Shown piece by piece: positions 55,971 to 64,000 of a stretch of 64,000 nucleotides of DNA (position 1 is its first letter; every line of letters starts with the position of its first letter). A model generated the notes under the pieces. The model was given only the letters and a program-made list of their open reading frames with translations. It did no database searches and was not told the DNA's origin. The position numbers and the translations under genes are program-made. This stretch comes from Eubacteriales bacterium (GTDB taxonomy: Bacteria > Bacillota > Clostridia > Lachnospirales > Lachnospiraceae). The stretch spans positions 62,001-126,000 of the forward strand of contig JAUNOK010000001.1 of NCBI GenBank assembly GCA_030537195.1, read 5' to 3'.

Positions 55971-57431
55971 ATGAAAAAGATTAAAGCACTTATGCCGGAA
56001 GCTTATGATTTTAATGGAAAGCTTCCATTGAAACAGGCAATACCGCTTGGACTTCAGCATGTAATGGCAATGTTTGTAGGTAATCTTACACCACTGCTTA
56101 TTATCACAGGAGCATGTGGAATCGGAGCAGGAAGCGAGTATGCATCAGTTCAGGTTGCACTTTTACAGAATGCGATGATTATTGCTGGTATTGTAACACT
56201 TATTCAGTTATTCTCAATTGGACCAGTTGGTGGAAAAGTGCCTATTATTATGGGTACAAGTTCAGGATTTATCGGAGTATTCAGCAGTGTTACCAAGATT
56301 ATGGGTGGCGGAATATTAGCTTATGGTGCAATTATGGGAGCATCTATTATAGGCGGTATATTCGAGACTGTACTTGGTGCATTTATTAAGCCGTTGAGAA
56401 AATTCTTCCCATCAGTAGTAACAGGAACGGTAGTTCTTTCAATTGGATTGTCGCTTATATCAGTAGGTATCAATTCATTTGGTGGAGGAAATTCAGCTAA
56501 AGATTTCGGTTCATTGGAGAATCTTTTCTTAGCATTTGTTGTACTTGTAGTTATATTATTTGTTAAGCACTGGACTAAGGGCTATCTTAGTTCATCCGCA
56601 ATTCTTGTCGGAATTATTGTGGGTTACATTGTTGCAATTATTATGGGATTCGTTCTTCCACATACAGCAGTTACTGCTGATGGAGTTGAATATACGAAAT
56701 CATGGGTACTTAACTGGAACAAGGTTGCAGAAGCCAAATGGTTTGCAATTCCGAAGTTTATGCCAGTCAAGCCAGTGTTTGATTTAAGAGCAATACTTCC
56801 TGTACTTGTTATGTTTGTTGTAACGGCAGTTGAGACTGTTGGTGATATCTCAGGTGTTATGGAAGGCGGAATGGGAAGAGAGGCAACAGATAAGGAACTT
56901 TCTGGTGGTGTAATGTGTGATGGTCTTGGATCAACACTTGCTGCTATATTTGGTGTACTTCCTAATACATCATTCAGCCAGAATGTAGGACTTGTTGCGA
57001 TGACTAAGGTTGTCAACAGGATTGCACTTGCATCAGGTGCGGTATTCCTTATATTATGCGGACTTATTCCTAAGCTTGGAGCACTTATATCAATCATGCC
57101 ACAGTCAGTACTTGGCGGTGCGGCAGTTATGATGTTCTCTTCAATTATAGTAAGTGGTATCCAGCTTATTACTAAAGAACCACTTGATGCAAGAAGACTT
57201 TCAATTGTATCAGTTGCACTTGGTGTAGGTTACGGAATGGGTGTAAGCCCTGCAATTCTTGCACATACACCACAGGCAGTACAGCTTATGTTTGGTGAGT
57301 CAGGTATTGTACCAGCAGCATTTGTGGCAATATTACTTAATGTGATACTTCCTAAGAGCAAACCTGAAAACGAATGTGCCTCACAGGAGACAGAAGCTAA
57401 CCCTAACTCAAATACCTCAAAAGGCGAGTAA
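55971..57431 (+). CDS. Xanthine/uracil (NCS2) permease
   Basis: 486 aa with about 14 helices. PLKQAIPLGLQHVMAMFVGN and the Glu of ETVGDISG are landmarks of the nucleobase-cation-symport-2 family; QNVGLVAMTKV is the second substrate motif. The C-terminal Ser/Asn-rich tail overlaps the MobA-fusion gene on the other strand by 29 bases. In this locus it probably brings in purines such as xanthine for the hydroxylase. GGAGG before the ATG; the 75-bp leader has no purine riboswitch. Confidence 0.93.
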   Translation: MKKIKALMPEAYDFNGKLPLKQAIPLGLQHVMAMFVGNLTPLLIITGACGIGAGSEYASVQVALLQNAMIIAGIVTLIQLFSIGPVGGKVPIIMGTSSGFIGVFSSVTKIMGGGILAYGAIMGASIIGGIFETVLGAFIKPLRKFFPSVVTGTVVLSIGLSLISVGINSFGGGNSAKDFGSLENLFLAFVVLVVILFVKHWTKGYLSSSAILVGIIVGYIVAIIMGFVLPHTAVTADGVEYTKSWVLNWNKVAEAKWFAIPKFMPVKPVFDLRAILPVLVMFVVTAVETVGDISGVMEGGMGREATDKELSGGVMCDGLGSTLAAIFGVLPNTSFSQNVGLVAMTKVVNRIALASGAVFLILCGLIPKLGALISIMPQSVLGGAAVMMFSSIIVSGIQLITKEPLDARRLSIVSVALGVGYGMGVSPAILAHTPQAVQLMFGESGIVPAAFVAILLNVILPKSKPENECASQETEANPNSNTSKGE

Positions 57432-58539
57432 GGTCGTCAGGAGTATCAATATCATATAGTTCATATTCATCCCGTACAGGAACTAATACAACCTGTGCGG
57501 GATATTTTTTAGTTAAGAACCCGCCGCCTTTTTTCTCAGGAAGGTTGAGAAGTTCATCGTAATATCTGGCAGGAAATATACATGGAGAACCAGCAGTTTC
57601 ATTGAAAGAAAGCCGGCATATCTTATCACCATAATAAATAAATGTAAGACAGAGAAGCTGCAGGCTTGTCCGTGTGATAAGCGGCTGGTCTGATGGAAGG
57701 AAGAGTATTCCCTGTGGCTGCGGTTTACCTGAAGAAGATGCATTTGAAAGAACTCTGGGAACTCCCAGCTGAATCATTTCGTTTCTGTATGGCATGTCGT
57801 GTCGCAGAAAATGTATATTCTTATCTTCACATATACGGACAACTTCATCGTGGCGGGTTACGGCAAGTGTATCACCAAAGCTGGTAAAATGGCTTATAGA
57901 AACTGCATTTTCAAAAAGAGTGCGTCCGTTAAAGTCAGCAATCAGCTTATTAGAGCCAAATCGTTTTGACATGCCGGATGCCATGATAATGCAGGCAAGT
58001 GTTTCAAATGTGTTATCAATATCAATGACGACAACATCATATCTATTACAGATTCTGTTTAAGAATTCTGTGGATTGTTTTCTTATTACAGCTAAAACAT
58101 GTGAATTATCAAGCAGTTTTTCAACGGCTTGCTGAAATGGAACACATGAACTTTCAAGGTAACCGAGTTCATCAATAACGAATAATTTATCAGGCGTTGT
58201 ATTAAGATGTGTGTTAATAGCTGGAATTGCACAATTAATAAATCCATCTTCAATAATTGTCATATTATTGCCTTTAGATGCGGGGTTAATGCCGGATGTA
58301 CGGGGTACGCCAATCACGAATTCTTTATTGTCAGCAATAAGATTAGATTTAATGACAACCTGTGGAGTATCCGTTCTATGGCTCTGTAACAGATTGAAAG
58401 AATCGGATATACATTTTAATATGTTATTAACAAGATATGATTTACCACTGCCGCGGCTGCCGGTTATGAAAAGGTGTTTTTTCCCTGTCATCTTGAAAAA
58501 TGTAATTACAGCCTCTGCATCCAAATAAGAATTATCCAT
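57403..58539 (-). CDS. P-loop NTPase fused to MobA-like nucleotidyltransferase
   Basis: 378 aa. N-terminal P-loop domain (1-175) with GSRGSGKS at 27-34, like the NTPases of selenium/molybdenum hydroxylase loci; C-terminal nucleotidyltransferase from about 185 (IIMASGMSKRFGSNKLI, LPSDQPL) of the MobA/MocA family, which attaches nucleotide to molybdenum cofactor. Expected role: cofactor maturation for the hydroxylase at 62-64 kb. First gene downstream of the ABC ATPase in an operon running leftwards. Confidence 0.82.
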   Translation of the reverse strand: MDNSYLDAEAVITFFKMTGKKHLFITGSRGSGKSYLVNNILKCISDSFNLLQSHRTDTPQVVIKSNLIADNKEFVIGVPRTSGINPASKGNNMTIIEDGFINCAIPAINTHLNTTPDKLFVIDELGYLESSCVPFQQAVEKLLDNSHVLAVIRKQSTEFLNRICNRYDVVVIDIDNTFETLACIIMASGMSKRFGSNKLIADFNGRTLFENAVSISHFTSFGDTLAVTRHDEVVRICEDKNIHFLRHDMPYRNEMIQLGVPRVLSNASSSGKPQPQGILFLPSDQPLITRTSLQLLCLTFIYYGDKICRLSFNETAGSPCIFPARYYDELLNLPEKKGGGFLTKKYPAQVVLVPVRDEYELYDIDTPDDLTRLLRYLS

Positions 58540-58551
58540 AAAATCCCCCTA

Positions 58552-59349
58552 TTACAAAGCAAGAACTATTCTGTGTACTTTTCCGTTGGAATCAGTACAT
58601 TCAGTAACATTAATATTATCATATATAAGAGACATTTTCTCATTGATTTCTGAAAGGCTGGCGGTATGTACATCAATGTCTGAAGCAATTCTGCCATCTT
58701 TCATAAGAAGTATTCTGTCGCAGTATTCAAGTGCCAGTTCAGGACTGTGTATGCACATTAAAGCACATTTGTTATCAGAAACAATATTTCTAATATGCTG
58801 CATAAGCATATGACGGTTAGAAAAATCTAGTGCACTGTCAGGTTCATCAAGAAGCAGAAGAGCAGAATCTTCTATAAGTGTGCGTGCAAGTATGCATAGC
58901 TGCTTCTGACCCTCGCTGAGTGTCAGGAAATCTGTGTCATATAATCCGGCGAGGCCAACAGAATCAATGGCTTTATCAGCACGGTGTCGCATGTCGGAAG
59001 TGTATGATTCAAGCATGTGAAGCTGTGGATTAAATCCGAGCAGACACACTTCTCTTACAGTCATACTTACGCTTATTCCGGTTCTTTGTGGAATGTAGCT
59101 TATCATGCCGGCTCTTTTTTTGACAGACATGTTTTCAAGGTGTAATTCACCGAGCATACATTTTCCACTATGTTTAACAAGATTCATGACAGCTCTGATA
59201 AGAGAGGTTTTACCGCATCCGTTATTGCCAATAATTGCAGTAAGCTGTCCGGGCTGTATGTTAAAACTTACATTGTGTACAGCACATTTGCTGCCATAAT
59301 GTACAGAAATATCTGATACTGAAAAATTAGGATTGAACAAATCGGACAT
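58552..59349 (-). CDS. ABC transporter ATP-binding protein (FecE/MolC-like)
   Basis: 265 aa ATPase: Walker A GNNGCGKTS, signature LSEGQKQL, Walker B LLLDEPDSALD, switch His in IHSPELALE. Pairs with the FecCD-type permease directly upstream, whose stop it overlaps by one base. AAGGAGG precedes its ATG. Confidence 0.93.
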   Translation of the reverse strand: MSDLFNPNFSVSDISVHYGSKCAVHNVSFNIQPGQLTAIIGNNGCGKTSLIRAVMNLVKHSGKCMLGELHLENMSVKKRAGMISYIPQRTGISVSMTVREVCLLGFNPQLHMLESYTSDMRHRADKAIDSVGLAGLYDTDFLTLSEGQKQLCILARTLIEDSALLLLDEPDSALDFSNRHMLMQHIRNIVSDNKCALMCIHSPELALEYCDRILLMKDGRIASDIDVHTASLSEINEKMSLIYDNINVTECTDSNGKVHRIVLAL

Positions 59350-60350
59350 TATGAAACCTCCTTTTTATTAGCTTTAATAAGCAGGATTATAAGCAGTGGC
59401 GCACCAAGGAGTGATGTAAATATGCTTACAGGAAGTTCTGATGATGATACACTTCTTGCAAATATATCAGCCAGTGTCATGATGATGGCACCTGCCAGTC
59501 CGCTTGATATGTATGTAAATCTGTCATTGCGTTTTGTAAGTAACCGGGCAATGTGAGGTGCAATAAGTCCGATAAAGCTGATAAGTCCTGTTACACATAT
59601 GATTGATGAAACAATTAATGTTGCAATCATTAATATGGTAAAACGGAGAATTGTGACATTGACACCGAGAGCGGCAGCTTCATCCTCGCTTATCGAGAGA
59701 ATGAGAATCTGTCTGTATAATAAAGTCATGATTATAAAGCCTGCGCATGTTACAAAGAAGGGAATAGCAAGGCTGTCCTTTGAAACACCGTTGAGGCTTC
59801 CCATGATCCAGTATTCAATAGAAGCAAGCTGTTTTTCAGGGTCTGCGGCAAGTTTAAGAAACATAAGAATTGTCTGTGCTACAGAATGAATGGCAATTCC
59901 AGCAAGTACAATTGTGTAACTGTTTCTGCCAGGAACAAGATAAGCCACAAGCAATGTGATTACGAGGGCAATTATTCCTCCGGCAAATGCGGATATTGAA
60001 ACAACAGGGGTTAAAGACGAAACCGCAACTATAGCAAAAGCTGCGCCGGCACTTGCGCCGGAAGAAACACCAACGACATCAGGTGATGCCAGTGGATTTT
60101 TAAATATCATCTGATATACATAACCAGATATTGAAAGACCAAAGCCTCCGATAATGCCCATAATTGCGCGAGGGAGTCTCAGTCTTTTAAAGACCATAAT
60201 TGACATAGTGTCACCTGACAGCAGCCCTTTTAATGTAAGTGGATACTGCCCGGTAAGAACTGACCATGTAAACACTGCTATAAGAAGCAGTGCCCACATG
60301 ACAGATAAAAGTATAATTTTGTTCCTGTAATTGTTAATATTCTTGAACAT
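59349..60350 (-). CDS. FecCD-family ABC permease (probable molybdate/tungstate)
   Basis: 333 aa with about 10 helices, type II importer permease (GVSSGASAGAAFA, GLISFIGLIAPHIARLL). Family members carry siderophores, cobalamin or, in the MolB subgroup, molybdate. Between the binding protein and ATPase genes of one operon. Confidence 0.93.
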   Translation of the reverse strand: MFKNINNYRNKIILLSVMWALLLIAVFTWSVLTGQYPLTLKGLLSGDTMSIMVFKRLRLPRAIMGIIGGFGLSISGYVYQMIFKNPLASPDVVGVSSGASAGAAFAIVAVSSLTPVVSISAFAGGIIALVITLLVAYLVPGRNSYTIVLAGIAIHSVAQTILMFLKLAADPEKQLASIEYWIMGSLNGVSKDSLAIPFFVTCAGFIIMTLLYRQILILSISEDEAAALGVNVTILRFTILMIATLIVSSIICVTGLISFIGLIAPHIARLLTKRNDRFTYISSGLAGAIIMTLADIFARSVSSSELPVSIFTSLLGAPLLIILLIKANKKEVS

Positions 60351-60363
60351 AAATCATCCTTAA

Positions 60364-61678
<1,315 letters not shown>

Positions 61679-61703
61679 TACATAAATAAATATTAGCGAG
61701 TGA

Positions 61704-61732
61704 ATTTTATCAGATTGACATGGGATTTACAA
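61704..61732 (-). promoter_or_regulatory. Promoter for the metal ABC operon
   Basis: Minus strand: TTGTAA, 17-base spacer, TAAAAT. It overlaps the opposite promoter. Confidence 0.6.
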
Positions 61733-61743
61733 GCGGTTATATT
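61715..61743 (+). promoter_or_regulatory. Promoter for the hydroxylase operon
   Basis: TTGACA, 17-base spacer, TATATT. Predicted start about 340 bases before the first gene, so element C would be in the leader. Confidence 0.75.
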
Positions 61744-61800
61744 TATATAAGGAAAGAGAATGAGATTATTTATCGATTTCTTGGTGAGTAAAGAATTTAA

Positions 61801-62071
61801 TAGTGAGGGTCGACAGACAGGTTGTGGCGGGTGGAGACCCGGTGTCTGCAGGTGATTGCTCGATTTGCAGCGTGCTGTGTGGGAGTTATGCCGTCATATG
61901 CATAAGATGTGTGCAGAAAATCTCGTTCAAGCTGAGCGCGTTTGATTTTCTGCACACTAATAAGCTTTGCAGATGACGGCATTTACTCCCGCTAAGCTAA
62001 GCTGCCATGAGAGCCATCACCTGCAGGCATTGGGTTTCCACATGCCGCAGCCGTCCGTTTGTCTCTCACTA
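61801..62071 (-). repeat. Long foldback element C (structured, family shared with A)
   Basis: Read on the minus strand it has the same architecture as A: outer stem (TAGTGAG...CTCACTA), a second long stem with CACCTGCAG, the ATGCCGTCATCTGCA / TGCATATGACGGCAT stem, apical stem GCAGAAAATC/GATTTTCTGC, and a 21-base loop (61923-61943) that matches the loop of A at 19 positions. Stems differ from A yet still pair. The internal frame 61797-61982 gives a peptide like that in A. Confidence 0.8.
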
Positions 62072-62091
62072 ATAAATAGATTGGAGTTTTT

Positions 62092-62886
62092 ATGCTTACT
62101 ATACAGAATTATAAGAAGGTAGAAAGCCTTGAAGAAGCCTATGAGCTTAATCAGAAGAAAGCTAACCGCATTGTTGGTGGTATGATGTGGATGCGTATGG
62201 GCGACAACAGAATGAATACTGCTATTGATATGTCAGGGCTTGGACTTGATAAGATTGAGGAATCTGATGAAGAATTTAAGATTGGCTGTATGACTACTTT
62301 AAGACAGCTAGAGGTTCATGAGGGCTTTAATGAATATACAGAGGGCTGTGTTAAAGAGGCTTTAAGACATATTGTAGGGGTACAGTTCAGAAATCTTGCA
62401 ACTGTTGGTGGAAGTATATATGGAAGATATGGATTTTCTGATGTGCTTACACTTTTAATCGGGTTGGATTCATATGTTGAATTATATAAGGGAGGCATTG
62501 TTCCATTAACTGAGTATGCTGCCCGTGATTATGACAGAGATATTGTTGTTAATATTATTGTTAAGAAAAGACCGGTGAATATGTTTTATGAAGCTGTAAG
62601 AATCACAGAAACAGATTTGCCGGTACTTACATGTGCAGGAGTTAAGTTTAAAGATACAGGAGTCTGTAATATCTGCATAGGTGCAAGACCGGGAAGAGCA
62701 ATTGTTGTTGAAGATACAGAAGGAATTCTTGCAGGCGGAATTAATGAGAAGTCTATAGAAGAATTCAGTACATTTGTTAAGACAAATGTGCCTACATCGG
62801 GCAATATGAGAGGAAGTGCTGAGTACAGAAGCCATCTTGCAGGAGTTCTTGCAGGCAGGGCACTTCAGAATATTAACAGAGATTAA
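62092..62886 (+). CDS. Molybdenum hydroxylase FAD-binding subunit
   Basis: 264 aa, CoxM/XdhB family. FAD-binding motif VGGMMWMRMG and ATVGGSIYGRYGFSD; C-terminal CO-dehydrogenase flavoprotein domain. Passes electrons from the 2Fe-2S subunit to NAD or another acceptor. ATG follows TTGGAG. First gene of a 3-subunit operon. Confidence 0.93.
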   Translation: MLTIQNYKKVESLEEAYELNQKKANRIVGGMMWMRMGDNRMNTAIDMSGLGLDKIEESDEEFKIGCMTTLRQLEVHEGFNEYTEGCVKEALRHIVGVQFRNLATVGGSIYGRYGFSDVLTLLIGLDSYVELYKGGIVPLTEYAARDYDRDIVVNIIVKKRPVNMFYEAVRITETDLPVLTCAGVKFKDTGVCNICIGARPGRAIVVEDTEGILAGGINEKSIEEFSTFVKTNVPTSGNMRGSAEYRSHLAGVLAGRALQNINRD

Positions 62887-62911
62887 TATGTGATTACGGA
62901 TTGGAGAATAT

Positions 62912-63379
62912 ATGTTAGTTGATATTAAGTTGAATGGAAAATCTGTCAAAGCAGATATTGCGGCAGACATGACGCTTTATGAATTCGTGAGGGAGCATGG
63001 CTGCTACAGCGTAAAATGCGGCTGTGAAACCTCTAACTGTGGCTTATGTACGGTATTTCTTAACGATAAGCCTGTTCTTTCATGTTCAGTTCTTGCAGCA
63101 AGAGCAGACAAATGTAATGTCACAACGCTTGAAGGATTACAGGAGGAGGCTTCTGAATTTGTCACATTTATAGCGGATCAGGGAGCAGAGCAGTGCGGAT
63201 TCTGTAATCCGGGATTTGTTATGAATGCACTGGCACTTTTCAGAGAGAATCCTTATCCTGATGAAGATGAGATAAAAGAATTCCTGTCTGGAAATCTGTG
63301 CAGATGTTCAGGTTATGAGGGACAGTTAAGAGGAATTATGAATTTCCTTGAGGCAAAGAAAGCAAAGGAGGCAGAATAA
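62912..63379 (+). CDS. Molybdenum hydroxylase 2Fe-2S subunit
   Basis: 155 aa, XdhC/CoxS family. Plant-type cluster KCGCETSNCGLCTV and the second cluster CGFCNPGFVMN with CRCSGYEGQL. Shuttles electrons from molybdopterin to FAD. TAAATG joins it to the next gene. Confidence 0.95.
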   Translation: MLVDIKLNGKSVKADIAADMTLYEFVREHGCYSVKCGCETSNCGLCTVFLNDKPVLSCSVLAARADKCNVTTLEGLQEEASEFVTFIADQGAEQCGFCNPGFVMNALALFRENPYPDEDEIKEFLSGNLCRCSGYEGQLRGIMNFLEAKKAKEAE

Positions 63380-64000
63380 ATGAAGTCGGTTAATAAAGCT
63401 ATCAGGAAGAAAGATGCGATGGAACTGCTTCTTGGAAAGCCGGTGTATACAGATGATATTGCACCGAAGGACTGCCTTGTGGTAAAGCTTCTGCGCTCAC
63501 CATATGCCAACGCATTTGTTAAGAATATTAATACTGATATTGCAATGAAAGTGCCGGGAATTGAGGCAATATTTACATATAAAGATGTTGACCAGAATAT
63601 GAAAAGATTCACATGTGCAGGTCAGACATATCCAGAGCCAAGTCCATATGACAGGCTTATTCTTGATAAGCATGTAAGATTCATAGGTGACCCTGTTGCC
63701 ATTGTTGCGGGTGCTGATGAACGCTGTGTTGATAAGGCAATGAAGCTTATTAAGACAGAATATGAAGTGCTTGAGCCGGTTCTTGATTTTACCAAGGCAA
63801 AGGATAATAAGGTTCTTGTTCACCCGGAAGATAACTGGGAGGCATTATGCCCGGTTGGAGCTGATAATAAAAGAAATCTCTGCGCGCATGATGAGAGCAG
63901 CAACGGAGATATCGACAAGGTTTTAGATGAGTGTGATATTGTGATTGACAGAACATATCATACTAAGGCGTGCCAGCAGAGTATGATGGAGACTTTCAGG
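63380..64000 (+). CDS. Molybdopterin-binding subunit (3' truncated by window)
   Basis: Open to the right edge; 207 residues visible. MKSVNKAIRKKDAMELLLGK, then GKPVYTDDIAP, KLLRSPYA, GDPVAIVAGADE, and KTEYEVLEPVLDF mark the N-terminal aldehyde oxidase / xanthine dehydrogenase fold. AAAGGAGG precedes the ATG. Substrate (xanthine, nicotinate or other) and any Cys or Sec ligand cannot be read because the active site lies beyond the window. Confidence 0.92.
   Translation, partial: MKSVNKAIRKKDAMELLLGKPVYTDDIAPKDCLVVKLLRSPYANAFVKNINTDIAMKVPGIEAIFTYKDVDQNMKRFTCAGQTYPEPSPYDRLILDKHVRFIGDPVAIVAGADERCVDKAMKLIKTEYEVLEPVLDFTKAKDNKVLVHPEDNWEALCPVGADNKRNLCAHDESSNGDIDKVLDECDIVIDRTYHTKACQQSMMETFR

Noticed and set aside
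61797-61982. Minus-strand small gene inside element C
   Set aside because: No ribosome site and codon changes relative to A mostly alter the amino acid; pairing is preserved instead. Kept as a finding, not as a CDS.

Overview
The window reads as chromosome of a low-GC, Gram-positive, anaerobic Firmicute of the Lachnospiraceae, most likely a pectin user of the Lachnospira / [Eubacterium] eligens type. That assignment is inferred from content: an oligo-uronate style ABC importer beside an intracellular GH28 polygalacturonase, an oxygen-independent class III ribonucleotide reductase, sigma-A type promoters, AGGAGG ribosome binding sites and strong use of AGA. No ribosomal RNA, CRISPR array, integrase or intact insertion sequence was found.

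Layout. 1-6.1 kb: sugar ABC permeases, a possible GH105-like protein, GH28 and an ABC exporter. 6.2-9.2 kb: XRE regulator, typA and a double OB-fold SSB-like protein. 9.2-15 kb: lysine riboswitch with dapA-dapB, a GNAT protein, DegV and PepF. 15.1-18.1 kb: a collapsed sigma / membrane-protein remnant, then two identical tRNA-Gly genes enclosing a DUF4869 + P-loop ATPase pair. 18.2-24.6 kb: TrkA-TrkH potassium uptake with a structured leader, a DUF2974 hydrolase, a FeoB-associated small protein, CorA. 24.8-33.3 kb: a GGDEF protein, nrdD behind a promoter-proximal terminator, GH43, SleB-like hydrolase. 33.3-45.3 kb: long hairpin element A, a MacB-like ABC protein, YerC, DUF1836, PspA-SPFH pair, PcrA, a FUSC-type protein, RlmD. 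45.4-50.5 kb: an AT-rich defence segment with RhuM, EVE-containing McrB, McrC, and decayed RhuM and ORF6N fragments. 50.5-55.9 kb: NUDIX, Fnr-type regulator opposite a ferredoxin, SGNH esterase, two-component system. 56-64 kb: a molybdenum hydroxylase locus, with xanthine/uracil permease, NTPase-MobA fusion, FecCD-type (probably molybdate/tungstate) ABC importer, and divergent xanthine-dehydrogenase-like FAD, 2Fe-2S and molybdopterin subunits (the last cut by the window end).

The most unusual signal is a pair of long foldback elements, A (33384-33666) and C (61801-62071, opposite orientation). Their stems differ in sequence but keep their pairing, while a 21-base apical loop is nearly unchanged. 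A third long hairpin, B (61449-61678), lies in the predicted leader of the metal ABC operon. A and C also contain a similar small reading frame, so automated annotation could mistake them for genes; the compensatory changes favour a selected structure or a mobile foldback element. Second-tier signals are the tRNA-bracketed ATPase pair, the switch-like trkA leader, and the internal deletion that fused a sigma factor gene to a membrane protein gene.
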